In this document: positions 7,356 to 15,401 of the stretch, piece by piece
Position numbering within the stretch: position 1 is the first letter of the stretch
How the letters are laid out: the number at the start of each line of letters is the position of its first letter
NCBI GenBank assembly: GCA_031287575.1
Contig: JAITSV010000055.1
Coordinates: forward strand, 51,059-115,058
DNA length: 64,000 nt
Direction: 5' to 3'
Source: Desulfovibrio sp.
Lineage (GTDB): Bacteria; Desulfobacterota; Desulfovibrionia; Desulfovibrionales; Desulfovibrionaceae
Position numbers and translations under genes: made by a program
Notes under the pieces: generated by a model
What the model saw: only the letters and a program-made list of their open reading frames with translations
Told to the model about the DNA's origin: nothing
Databases searched by the model: none

Positions 7356-8854
7356 AGGGGAAGGAACTCCGCGTCGTAGGGTTCCTGTGCAACTGGTGCT
7401 CGTACGGCGGTGCCGACACCGCCGGGGTCGGGCGATTCTCGCAGCCCACGGACCTGCGCATCATCCGCGTGCCCTGTTCGGGCCGCGTGGATCCCATGTT
7501 CGTGGTCAAGGCGCTGCTGGGCGGCGCGGACGGGGTGTTGGTCTCCGGCTGCCACCCGCGCGACTGCCACTACAGCCAGGGCAACTTCTACGCCCGGCGC
7601 CGGCTTGAAACGCTGAAGACCTTCCTGCCCGCCCTCGGCATCGACCCGGACCGCTTCCAGTACACCTGGGTTTCCGCGTCGGAAGGGCAGCGCTGGAAGA
7701 ACGTGGTCTCCAGCTTCGTCGAAAAGGTGCACCAGTTGGGGCATGCACCGCGCATCGAGGAAGCCGCCCCATACCTGCCGCTGGCGGAAAAGGGCGACAC
7801 CCCGCGCGCGCCACTGCGCCCGCCCCTGCGTCCGTTGTCGTACCCGGCGGCGGGAACGCTGGCCGCATCGCTGGAACAACTGCGCGAAAAGATCCGCGCG
7901 GCGCTGCCGGAACTGGACTGCGTCATCGGCTGGCAGCAGGGCTTTGACGCGCTGCACGCCACGCCGCTGTTCATGCGCAAGCCGGAAGACGTGGACAAGC
8001 TGACCTGGGGCCCGCTGAACGTGCACAACCTGGCCACCTACCTGCCGCAGTTCAAGAACCGCAAGGTGGGCGTGGTGGTGAAGGGGTGCGACAGCCGCTC
8101 GGTCATCGAGCTGCTGCAGGAAAAGCTGGTGGAACCCGACAACGTGCGGGTGTTCGGCATGGCCTGCGAGGGCGTGGTGGACATGACCCGCGTGCAGAAA
8201 ACGCTGGACGCGGGTAACGCGGATGGCGCGATGTGCGCAGATACGGCGCCTTCTTCGGTGGGCGTAGAGGGCGACAACCTGTCCATTGAAGGCGAAGCCC
8301 CGGCCCGGCTCAGGCTGGCCGACGTGGTGGCGGAAAAGTGCCGCACCTGCGACACCCCGGTGCCCCTGCTGGGCGACGTGGTGGAGGGCAACGCCTCTGC
8401 CCCGGCTGGCCCCGCGCCCGACGCGCCGCCCAGCCCCCCATCACTTGACGCCCTTGATTCCATGACCCCGGAACAGCGTCGCGGCTTCTGGCGCGCCCAG
8501 ATGGACCGCTGCCTGCGCTGCTACGCCTGCCGCAACGCGTGCCCCATGTGCGTGTGCCGCGACCACTGCATTGCCGAAAGCCGCGACCCGCACTGGACCA
8601 CCCAGGAAGGCAACATCCGGGAAAAACTCCAGTTCCAGGTCATCCACGCCCTGCACTTGGCGGGGCGCTGCACCGAATGCGGCGAATGCCAGCGGGCCTG
8701 CCCGGTGAACATCCCGGTGCTGGCCCTCAAGCAGTGGATGAACCGTTCGGTGCGCACCCTGTTCGACTACCGGGCGGGCGTTGACGTGAACGCGGTGCCG
8801 CCGCTGCTGGCCTTTGCCGTGGAAGAAAAGAACATCAAGGAGCATGGGCTGTGA
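7343..8854 (+). CDS. FlxD-FlxC fusion: MvhD-like domain joined to an iron-sulfur subunit
   Basis: 503 aa. Residues 1 to about 140 are MvhD/FlxD-like: FLCNWCSYGGAD, PCSGRVDP and GCHPRDCHY carry the conserved Cys that bind [2Fe-2S] and dock on HdrA. A Pro/Ala-rich linker (about 145-175) leads to a second domain of FlxC type, with KGCDSRS, EKCRTCDTP and a 2x[4Fe-4S] pair near the C-terminus (CLRCYACRNACPMCVCRDHC; CTECGECQRACP). The reading frame is continuous. It should carry electrons from FlxA/B to HdrA. ATG 7343 lies inside the hdrA end, and the stop overlaps the flxB start. A second Pro-rich stretch near residues 350-370 is unusual for the family. Confidence 0.85.
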   Translation: MPVLKGKELRVVGFLCNWCSYGGADTAGVGRFSQPTDLRIIRVPCSGRVDPMFVVKALLGGADGVLVSGCHPRDCHYSQGNFYARRRLETLKTFLPALGIDPDRFQYTWVSASEGQRWKNVVSSFVEKVHQLGHAPRIEEAAPYLPLAEKGDTPRAPLRPPLRPLSYPAAGTLAASLEQLREKIRAALPELDCVIGWQQGFDALHATPLFMRKPEDVDKLTWGPLNVHNLATYLPQFKNRKVGVVVKGCDSRSVIELLQEKLVEPDNVRVFGMACEGVVDMTRVQKTLDAGNADGAMCADTAPSSVGVEGDNLSIEGEAPARLRLADVVAEKCRTCDTPVPLLGDVVEGNASAPAGPAPDAPPSPPSLDALDSMTPEQRRGFWRAQMDRCLRCYACRNACPMCVCRDHCIAESRDPHWTTQEGNIREKLQFQVIHALHLAGRCTECGECQRACPVNIPVLALKQWMNRSVRTLFDYRAGVDVNAVPPLLAFAVEEKNIKEHGL

Positions 8855-9945
8855 TGAGCTTCGCACGATACATCGCGCGCGGCGAGCTTGCCCGCGCCCT
8901 CGACGACATGGCGCGGGGCCGCGTGACCTACGCACCCCGCAGGGAAGGCGACGCCGTGGTCTTCCGCCCCCGCGCGGAAGGCGAGGAACCGCTGCTGGCC
9001 CGCGCCACGGTGCCGCCCAAGGGCGTCATCTTTCCGCAGAGCGAGCGGCTGTTCGCCTTCATCCGCGAAAAGGATCCCAACGACCCCGGCCGCACCACCG
9101 TGCGGCTGGATTCCACCGTGGACATCAAACCGGCGCTGATCTTCGGCGGCCGCCCGTGCGACGCGCGCGGTTTCCACATCTTCGACCGGGTCTACCTGAA
9201 CGGTCCTCACCGCGACCCGTACTACGCGGCGCGGCGCGAGGCCACCGTGGTGGTCACCCTGGCCTGCACCAAGGCCGGATCCACCTGCTTCTGTCACTGG
9301 ACCGGCTGCGGCCCGGCGGACACCACCGGCTCGGATATCCTGCTGACCCCCGTGGGTAGTGGAAACGACGGCGGCTTCGTGGCCGTGGCGGTCACCGAGC
9401 GCGGCGCGGCGGTGCTGGAACAGGCCAACCTGCCCGAGGCCGACGCCGCCCGTGCGGACGCCGCCCAGGCCGTGCATGCGGCCACCCGGGCGGCGCTGGG
9501 CGCGCAAAGCCCGGCCCCGGACCTGTCCGCCACGCCGACCCGGCTGCTGGAACGCTTCGGCGACAACGACTTCTGGCGCGACATGTCGGACAAGTGCCTG
9601 TCCTGCGGGGCCTGCACCTACCTGTGCCCCACCTGTTACTGCTTCAACATCACCGACGAGAACGACGGCGGCGACGGCATGCGCGGCAGACGGCTGCGCA
9701 GCTGGGACAACTGCATGTCCTCGCTGTTCACCCGCGAGGCCAGCGGCCACAACCCGCGCATGGGCAAGGCCCTGCGCCTGCGCAACCGCGTGGGCCACAA
9801 GTTCTCGTACTACCCGCAACTGCACGAGGGCGTGGTGTCGTGCAACGGCTGTGGCCGCTGCATCACCGGCTGCCCGGTATCCGTGGACATCCGCGAGATG
9901 GTGGTGCGCGCCACCGAAGCCAATGAGGAGACCCCCAATGCCTGA
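8854..9945 (+). CDS. flxB: FlxB-like iron-sulfur subunit
   Basis: 363 aa. The N-terminal part resembles the beta-subunit family of sulfhydrogenase/anaerobic sulfite reductase AsrA. The C-terminal third has two [4Fe-4S] motifs, CLSCGACTYLCPTCYC and CNGCGRCITGCP. A further cluster of Cys (ACTKAGSTCFCHWTGCG) lies mid-protein. In the Flx complex it passes electrons from FlxA (NADH) towards FlxC/D and HdrA. ATG 8854 is chosen; GTG 8851 immediately before it adds one residue. It overlaps both neighbours, consistent with one tightly coupled operon. No membrane segment is seen. Confidence 0.86.
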   Translation: MSFARYIARGELARALDDMARGRVTYAPRREGDAVVFRPRAEGEEPLLARATVPPKGVIFPQSERLFAFIREKDPNDPGRTTVRLDSTVDIKPALIFGGRPCDARGFHIFDRVYLNGPHRDPYYAARREATVVVTLACTKAGSTCFCHWTGCGPADTTGSDILLTPVGSGNDGGFVAVAVTERGAAVLEQANLPEADAARADAAQAVHAATRAALGAQSPAPDLSATPTRLLERFGDNDFWRDMSDKCLSCGACTYLCPTCYCFNITDENDGGDGMRGRRLRSWDNCMSSLFTREASGHNPRMGKALRLRNRVGHKFSYYPQLHEGVVSCNGCGRCITGCPVSVDIREMVVRATEANEETPNA

Positions 9946-10825
9946 TGCCATCACCCCGCAAGCGGGCGCGCACGCCACCACCCTGGGCACGGGGTTCACC
10001 GACAACCCCTACCTGCCCGACGTGGCCACCGTGCTGGAAACCGTGCAGGAAACCCCGGCCATCAAGACCCTGCGCGTGCGCATCGACGACCCGGCGCGCA
10101 TGGAGGCCTTCCGCTTCAACCCCGGCCAGGTGGGCCAGCTTTCGTTGTTCGGCGTGGGCGAATCCACCTTCGTCATCAACTCGCCGCCCACCCGCATGGA
10201 CTACCTGCAATTCAGCATCATGCGCGCGGGCGAGGTGACCGCCGCCCTGCACGGGCTGAAGCCCGGCGACAAGGTGGGCGTGCGCGCCCCCCTGGGCAAC
10301 TGGTTTCCGTTCGAGGACATGCGCGGCAAGGACATCGTGTTCGTGGGCGGGGGCATCGGCATGGCCCCGTTGCGCACCCTGCTGCTGTACATGCTGGACA
10401 ATCGCGCCGACTACGGCAACATCACGCTGCTGTACGGTGCGCGGACGCCCAATGACATGGCCTTCCGCGACGACGTGCAGGAATGGCTGGGCCGTTCCGA
10501 CATGCAGACCACGCTGACCGTGGACCAGGCCCCGGAAGACTGGCCGCACCGCGCGGGGCTGATCCCCCACGTGCTGCTGGACCTGGCCCCGTCCAATGCG
10601 AACAGTGTTGCCGTGCTGTGCGGCCCGCCCATCATGATCAAGTTCACGGTGGAGGCGCTGAAGAAGCTGCACTTCGCCGACGAGCAGATATACACCACGC
10701 TGGAGCGGCGCATGAAGTGCGGCATCGGCATCTGCGGGCGCTGCAACATCGGCACGAAATACGTGTGTGTGGATGGGCCGGTGTTTACGTATGCCGAACT
10801 GCGCGACTTGCCCAACGAACTCTAG
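9938..10825 (+). CDS. flxA: FlxA-like FAD/NAD(P)-binding oxidoreductase subunit
   Basis: 295 aa, ferredoxin-NADP reductase superfamily, related to sulfhydrogenase gamma and AsrB. It has an FAD-binding beta barrel with FNPGQVGQLSLFGVGE, an NAD(P) fold with GGGIGMAPLRTLL, and a C-terminal [2Fe-2S] motif MKCGIGICGRCNIGTKYVC. It is the probable NADH-oxidising entry point of the Hdr-Flx complex. ATG 9938 overlaps the flxB stop by 8 bp. The TAG stop shares its last two bases with the inverted repeat of the mobile element at 10824-10972, so the original 3' end may have been altered by insertion. Confidence 0.88.
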   Translation: MPDAITPQAGAHATTLGTGFTDNPYLPDVATVLETVQETPAIKTLRVRIDDPARMEAFRFNPGQVGQLSLFGVGESTFVINSPPTRMDYLQFSIMRAGEVTAALHGLKPGDKVGVRAPLGNWFPFEDMRGKDIVFVGGGIGMAPLRTLLLYMLDNRADYGNITLLYGARTPNDMAFRDDVQEWLGRSDMQTTLTVDQAPEDWPHRAGLIPHVLLDLAPSNANSVAVLCGPPIMIKFTVEALKKLHFADEQIYTTLERRMKCGIGICGRCNIGTKYVCVDGPVFTYAELRDLPNEL

Positions 10826-10972
10826 GTAGTGTCGCCACAAGGTGCTTTTTGCCCTCTGCCTTCGTCAGATCGCCTTTTCATTCCGGTCGGGTACGGTCAG
10901 AGTACGCTCCCTTCATGAAAAGGCTCTCTTCCTCGGCAGAGAACAAAAATCCCTCTTGTGACGACACTACCT
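10824..10972. mobile_element. MITE-like 149-bp palindromic element
   Basis: Both ends carry AGGTAGTGTCG(C/T)CACAAG in inverted orientation. The symmetry continues inward (TTTTTG and CTCTGCC blocks, then GCCTTTTCAT against ATGAAAAGGC), so nearly the whole element folds on itself. It encodes no protein. This is the form of a non-autonomous miniature inverted-repeat element; the partner transposase is not in the window and no clear target duplication was found. It begins within the flxA stop codon and may act as a transcript-end structure for the hdr-flx operon. Confidence 0.65.
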
Positions 10973-11027
10973 GAAGAGAAGAAGAGACACGGTCCGCAAC
11001 GCGGATTCGAATAGACAGTCCACAAGC

Positions 11028-11054
11028 CCCCGGCGCGGAAGCGCCGCGCCGGGG
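11028..11054 (+). promoter_or_regulatory. Leader hairpin before the rubrerythrin-like gene
   Basis: An 11-bp perfect GC stem (11028-11038 with 11044-11054) with a 5-nt loop ends just before the ribosome-binding site GGAG at 11061. No T-run follows. It may be an RNA stability element or part of the 5' leader. Confidence 0.35.
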
Positions 11055-11069
11055 ACCTACGGAGAGCAT

Positions 11070-11558
11070 ATGGCCGAGTTCTTCAACGCCGCAGACGTCA
11101 CCGCCGCCGCCATCCGCATCGAGCAGCGCGGCCAGGACGTGTACAATCAGGCCGTGGCCATGGCCACCAAGCCGGAAGTCAAGGCGCTGTTCGAGCACCT
11201 TGCCGCTGAAGAGGCGAAGCACGAGGCGACCTTCCGCGCCATGGCCGATCGCATCGGTCCCGTGGAACTGCCCGCGTGGAGCATTGCCGCCGAGTACGTG
11301 GAATATCTGCACGCGCTGCTCGATTCGCACGCGCTGTTCACTCAGGCCGGCACCCTGACCTCGCTCAAGGGCGCCGCCGACGACCATGCCGCCGCCCTGC
11401 GCATGGCCATCCAGTTCGAGAAGGACACCCTGCTGTTCTTCACCGAAATGCGCGAACTGGTGCCCGCCGGGGAAAAGGCGGCGGTGGATGCCTGCATCGC
11501 GGAAGAACGCGCCCATCTGCGCGCCCTTACCGCCATGCTGGCCCAAGTGCACGCCTAG
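11070..11558 (+). CDS. Rubrerythrin-like diiron protein (ferritin-like domain)
   Basis: 162 aa, a four-helix ferritin-like bundle. The diiron ligand pattern is visible: Glu in RIEQRG (about 17), E-A-K-H in EEAKHE (about 48-52), Glu in FEKD (about 115), and E-R-A-H in EERAHLRAL near residue 148. There is no C-terminal rubredoxin domain, so it is the short form and not a full rubrerythrin. The likely role is peroxide detoxification or iron handling in the cytoplasm. The start follows GGAGAGC at 11061. It sits between flxA and a TrfA-like gene; similar proteins are common in anaerobe stress loci. Confidence 0.8.
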   Translation: MAEFFNAADVTAAAIRIEQRGQDVYNQAVAMATKPEVKALFEHLAAEEAKHEATFRAMADRIGPVELPAWSIAAEYVEYLHALLDSHALFTQAGTLTSLKGAADDHAAALRMAIQFEKDTLLFFTEMRELVPAGEKAAVDACIAEERAHLRALTAMLAQVHA

Positions 11559-11670
11559 TCTTTTGCGCACCAGCGGCCGCTGGTGCACGCATGTTCCGCG
11601 CGCGACGACCGACGCAACGGCGCGCGCGGGGCCGGTCCGCACCGGGTGCGGCCCGGCGCAATGGAGGGGC

Positions 11671-11700
11671 GGACGGCCGGAAAGAGGCACCCGGCCGTCC
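11671..11700 (+). terminator. Hairpin downstream of the rubrerythrin-like gene
   Basis: A perfect 10-bp GC stem (11671-11680 with 11691-11700) with a 10-nt loop, about 115 bp after the stop. There is no T-run, so termination here is only a possibility. Confidence 0.3.
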
Positions 11701-11824
11701 GTCATCTCCATGGCCCGGCGTCGCATGTCCGTCCCGCGCAGCCTCCCGCGGGCGGTGGATACAGTCTGGCGGTGTGCCACGGCGCGTTGTCGCCCGTGCC
11801 GCCCGGCCAGCACGGGAGGCCTTG

Positions 11825-12712
11825 ATGCTGCAATCATCCCCCTTCGATTCCTCTCCCCTGGGCGATCCGGACATGGCCCCGTCGTCATCCGGCTTTCGCC
11901 CGGCACGGTCCGGCGGTGTCCCCGCGTGGAGCATTGCCGACGAGCGTGTCTTTCTGGACCATATTCCTTCGCTGTTCCTGGCCTCCGACCTGTTCGCCGC
12001 CGCCTATCTGCGCGCCGGGCGCCATTGCCTGCGTCCCGTGACGCCGCTGGCGCTTTCCGCCGTCGTCACCAGCGAGGGGCCGTGGCTGGACCAGGGCGAT
12101 CTGGATGTCTACCTGGCCTGCCTGTTGCTGGCCCTGCGCCAGGGTGGGCGAGCCCCCCGGCTGCGCTGCCCGGTGGAGGAACCCGCCCGGCAGGCCGGGC
12201 TTGGGGGCAGGGCAGGGGCGACCCGCTTCGCCGCGCGGCTGCACCGCCTGCACGAGGCGCGCATTGCCTGCGGCGATGGCCGGTTCGCGGCGCGGATGCA
12301 GCTTGTATCCGCCGTGGTGCGCGACGAGGCATCCGGCACCCTGCGCATCGAGTTCGGCCCCGAGCCGTTCGAGGCGCTGCGCGAGGCGCCGGGCGTTGCG
12401 CGCTTCATCGCGGACCGGGCCGCGCTGGGCCGCGACGGTTTGGGCAAGTGGCTGCTGGGCGTGGCCTGGACCCTGCGCGAAACCTGCCTTGTCGATCCGC
12501 AACGCCTGCGGACCCTGGCGCCACGGGGAAAGGGCCGGGATATCCTGCCGCTGTTGCAGGAATTCGCCCGGCGTGGTTATATCCGCGACATGGTCACCCG
12601 TTCCGACGGGCTCGTGATCGTCCAGCCGGGCCATCGCCCCGGCGGTCCGCATGCGGCAGTGTGCGGGGGCGGCAACGGGAACATGCCGCAACTGTGCAGG
12701 TTGCTGACGTAA
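11825..12712 (+). CDS. TrfA-like replication-initiator-domain protein, function unknown
   Basis: 295 aa. The central part (ALSAVVTSEGPWLDQGDLDVYLACLLLA and what follows) resembles plasmid initiators of the TrfA family, where LDQ-DLDV-LA is characteristic. A later segment, FIADRAALGRDGLGKWLLGVAW, fits the second winged-helix part. The call comes from pattern memory without a search. ATG 11825 follows GGGAGG. The N-terminal ~35 residues are Ser/Pro-rich. No iterons or partition genes lie nearby, so it is more likely a DNA-binding regulator or a domesticated initiator than an active origin protein. It lies inside the ethanol/electron-transfer cluster on the same strand. Confidence 0.5.
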   Translation: MLQSSPFDSSPLGDPDMAPSSSGFRPARSGGVPAWSIADERVFLDHIPSLFLASDLFAAAYLRAGRHCLRPVTPLALSAVVTSEGPWLDQGDLDVYLACLLLALRQGGRAPRLRCPVEEPARQAGLGGRAGATRFAARLHRLHEARIACGDGRFAARMQLVSAVVRDEASGTLRIEFGPEPFEALREAPGVARFIADRAALGRDGLGKWLLGVAWTLRETCLVDPQRLRTLAPRGKGRDILPLLQEFARRGYIRDMVTRSDGLVIVQPGHRPGGPHAAVCGGGNGNMPQLCRLLT

Positions 12713-12867
12713 CCGGATGAGCGGGTGACACTGCCGTGGCGCCGTCGTGGGGCGGATGCGCGGCAACCCCGTGCGCGACGTTGTGGGACGTTGCGCGCGG
12801 TGATGCGGACCGGCACGGGCTTGCCCGGGCCTGGCCCGAAACCGGTACGCCGGGGACAGGCCATTCC

Positions 12868-12917
12868 GGCGGGTCCATCAGGTGAACCCGTCGGCGGGTC
12901 CGTCCGGTGAACCGATA
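12868..12917. repeat. Tandem 25-bp repeat, two copies
   Basis: GGCGGGTCCATCAGGTGAAC at 12868 recurs as GGCGGGTCCGTCCGGTGAAC at 12893. The repeat lies 70-120 bp before the second alcohol dehydrogenase and could be a duplicated regulator site or simple slippage. Confidence 0.45.
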
Positions 12918-12986
12918 CGGCGAGACACGACATACAGGGCAGGCGGCGCCCCGCCGCACGGCGCGGGCTTCGGGAGCAGGGACCAC

Positions 12987-14129
12987 ATGCGGATCACCAA
13001 ATTCGCCATTCCGGAGATCATCTTCGGGCATGGCAGCCTTGATCATCTTGCGCCGTGCGCCCGCAGGCTGGGCGCCTCGCGCGTGCTGCTGGTCAGCGAC
13101 AAGGGGCTGGAATCCAGCGGCTGGGTGGAACGGGTCATGGACATCCTGGGCGGCAACGGCCTTGAATGGGTGTACTTTGCCGATTGCAGTTCCAACCCGC
13201 GCGATCATCAGGTGCACGAGGGCGCGCAGATATACCGCGAGGAACGCGCCGACGTGGTCATCGCCCTGGGCGGCGGCAGTCCCATGGACACGGCCAAGGG
13301 CATCGGCACCATCGTGGGCAACGGCGGGCGCATCAGCGACTACGAGGGCGCCAACAAGATCATGCGGCCCCTGCCGCCCATGATCTTTCTGCCCACCACG
13401 GCGGGCAGCGGGTCGGACATCTCGCAGTTCTGCATCATCACCGACGTCGCGCGCCGCCTGAAGATGTCCATCATCAGCCGCTCGCTGGTCCCCAACGTGT
13501 CCATCATCGACCCGCAGGTGCTGCTGACCAAGAGCGAGGAACTGATCATCGCCTCGGCCATCGACGCCTTTGCCCATGCCGTGGAATCGTACCTGTCGTT
13601 GCTGGCCTCTCCGTTCACCGACCATCAGGCCCTGCGCGCCATGGAACTGATCATGGCCAACCTGATGCCCGCCGTGGAACGACGCGACCCGGAAGCGCTG
13701 GAGCAGCTCAGCATCGCCAGCACGGCGGCGGGCATGTCGTTCAGCAACGCGGGCCTCGGCATCGGCCATTCGCTGGCCCATTCACTGGGGGGCATGTTCG
13801 ACGTGCTGCACGGCCTGGTGCACCCGGTGCTGCTGCCGCACGTGATGCGCTACAACCTGCCGGTGAGCGTGGACCGGCTGGCTGCCATCGGGCGCATCGT
13901 GGTGGGGCCGCGCGTGGCCAGCGCGGAAAGCATCGCCCGAGCGGGCATAGACCGGCTGGGCGAATTCTTTGCCGGGCTGGGCGTGCCGGTGCGGCTGGGG
14001 CAACTGCTGCCCGACCGGTCCGCGCTGGAAACCATTGCCCGTACGGCGGTTCCCGACGCCTGCACCCTGACCAATCCGCGCGCGGTCACCTGGCAGGACC
14101 TGCTGACCATCTGCGAAGAGGCGTGGTGA
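12987..14129 (+). CDS. Second iron-containing alcohol dehydrogenase
   Basis: 380 aa, group III Fe-type alcohol dehydrogenase. It has GGGSPMDTAKG for the nucleotide, IDAFAHAVE for the first metal ligands (Asp, His) and HSLAHSLGGMFDVLHG for the last two His. It is clearly diverged from the enzyme at 2382-3563, so its alcohol or aldehyde substrate may differ. The start ATG follows GGGAGCAGG. The stop is one base before the sensor kinase ATG, so dehydrogenase, kinase and response regulator appear to form one operon. Confidence 0.9.
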   Translation: MRITKFAIPEIIFGHGSLDHLAPCARRLGASRVLLVSDKGLESSGWVERVMDILGGNGLEWVYFADCSSNPRDHQVHEGAQIYREERADVVIALGGGSPMDTAKGIGTIVGNGGRISDYEGANKIMRPLPPMIFLPTTAGSGSDISQFCIITDVARRLKMSIISRSLVPNVSIIDPQVLLTKSEELIIASAIDAFAHAVESYLSLLASPFTDHQALRAMELIMANLMPAVERRDPEALEQLSIASTAAGMSFSNAGLGIGHSLAHSLGGMFDVLHGLVHPVLLPHVMRYNLPVSVDRLAAIGRIVVGPRVASAESIARAGIDRLGEFFAGLGVPVRLGQLLPDRSALETIARTAVPDACTLTNPRAVTWQDLLTICEEAW

Positions 14130-14130
14130 C

Positions 14131-15396
14131 ATGGCCCAGGGAACCAGCCTAGACGATCTTATCGGCATAGAGCACAGCAAGCTGGGCTTCTTTCAGGAAC
14201 TGCGCCAGACCATCGTGCAGTTGAAGGCCGCGCACCGGGAATCGGAGCGCAACCGCCTGGAGATAGAGGCCATCCTAGACGGCATCACCGACCTGATGAT
14301 GGTGCTTTCCAAGGATTTGCGCATCATTGCCGTGAACCACGTGTTCTACGACATCCTGGGCGTGCGCGAGCCGGAGGGGCGCTACTGCTACGAGATATTC
14401 CGCCAGCAGGACCACCCTTGCCCGGAATGCCCGGCGCACCGCTCGTTCGTTACCGACGAGGTATGCCGCGAGACGTCCATCTTCCGCATCAATGGCCGCA
14501 AGTTGCAGTTCGAGATGGTGGCCTCGCCCATCAAGGACCCGGCCACGCAGGACCGCCAGATTCTCATCTTCAAGCGCGACGTGACCCTGGAAAAGGAATT
14601 CCAGGCCAAGTTCCACCAGGCCGAGAAAATGGCCACGGTGGGCATGCTGGCCGCCGGGGTGGCGCACGAGGTGAACAACCCGCTCACGGCCATTCACGGC
14701 TTTGCCGAGGGCATCCTGCGCCGGGTGGAGCGTTTGCGCGGCACGGTGGACCCGGAGATGCACGCCGACCTCGCGGACTACGCCGGGACCATTCTTGGCG
14801 AATGTGGCCGCTGCCAGGAGATCGTGCATTCGCTGCTGACCTTCAGCAGGCCGCATTCCTCGGAATTCTCGCCCGTGAATCTGAACGTGGTGGTGGGCGA
14901 CACCCTGAAGCTGCTGCACAACCACCTGAAACAACCCAAGTACCGCCGTGTGCGCATCGACGCCCGGCTGTGCCCCACGGCCCCGGTGGTGCTGGGGTGC
15001 GAGGCGCAGTTGAAGCAGGTGATGCTGAACCTGCTGGTGAACGCGCTGGATGCCTTCGACGGGTCCACCGGACCCGCCGGGTCCACAGGAGCAGTCGGAC
15101 CTGCCGGAACGGACGACAGCGAGGATGCAGAGGCCCCGGTCATCACCGTCACCCCGTTCCGCGACGGACGCCACGCGGGCTTCGTGGTGCACGACACGGG
15201 CAGCGGCATCCCGCCGGAGCACCTCGATTCGCTGTTCGAGCCGTTCTTCACCACCAAGCCGGTGGGCCGGGGCATCGGCATCGGACTGTCCACCTGCTAT
15301 ACCATCGTCACGGAACACGGCGGCGACATCCGCGTGGAAAGCCGGGTCGGCGAAGGCTCCACGTTCACCGTCACGCTGCCGCTTCCGCCGGAGTAA
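14131..15396 (+). CDS. PAS-domain sensor histidine kinase
   Basis: 421 aa with no transmembrane segment, so probably a soluble cytoplasmic sensor. The order is an N-terminal helix (1-48), a PAS domain (about 45-150) with a Cys pair HPCPECP at 97-100, a HisKA domain with phospho-acceptor His179 in GVAHEVNNPL, and a HATPase domain ending in DTGSGIPPEH and GRGIGIGLST. This is the NtrB/ZraS class that works with sigma-54 activators; the partner follows 5 bp downstream. A collagen-like Gly-Pro-Ala insertion lies in the ATPase domain (about 311-331). The Cys pair may bind metal or sense redox state. Confidence 0.9.
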   Translation: MAQGTSLDDLIGIEHSKLGFFQELRQTIVQLKAAHRESERNRLEIEAILDGITDLMMVLSKDLRIIAVNHVFYDILGVREPEGRYCYEIFRQQDHPCPECPAHRSFVTDEVCRETSIFRINGRKLQFEMVASPIKDPATQDRQILIFKRDVTLEKEFQAKFHQAEKMATVGMLAAGVAHEVNNPLTAIHGFAEGILRRVERLRGTVDPEMHADLADYAGTILGECGRCQEIVHSLLTFSRPHSSEFSPVNLNVVVGDTLKLLHNHLKQPKYRRVRIDARLCPTAPVVLGCEAQLKQVMLNLLVNALDAFDGSTGPAGSTGAVGPAGTDDSEDAEAPVITVTPFRDGRHAGFVVHDTGSGIPPEHLDSLFEPFFTTKPVGRGIGIGLSTCYTIVTEHGGDIRVESRVGEGSTFTVTLPLPPE

Positions 15397-15401
15397 CCGA
15401 C

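Noticed and set aside
10824..10972. Simple intrinsic terminator for the hdr-flx operon
   Set aside because: The symmetry is far too long (149 bp) and the ends are transposon-like; a terminator role may be secondary.
12811..12824. Sigma-54-like CGGCACGGGCTTGC before the second alcohol dehydrogenase
   Set aside because: The GG-to-GC spacing is 9, not 10 bases, which normally abolishes sigma-54 binding.
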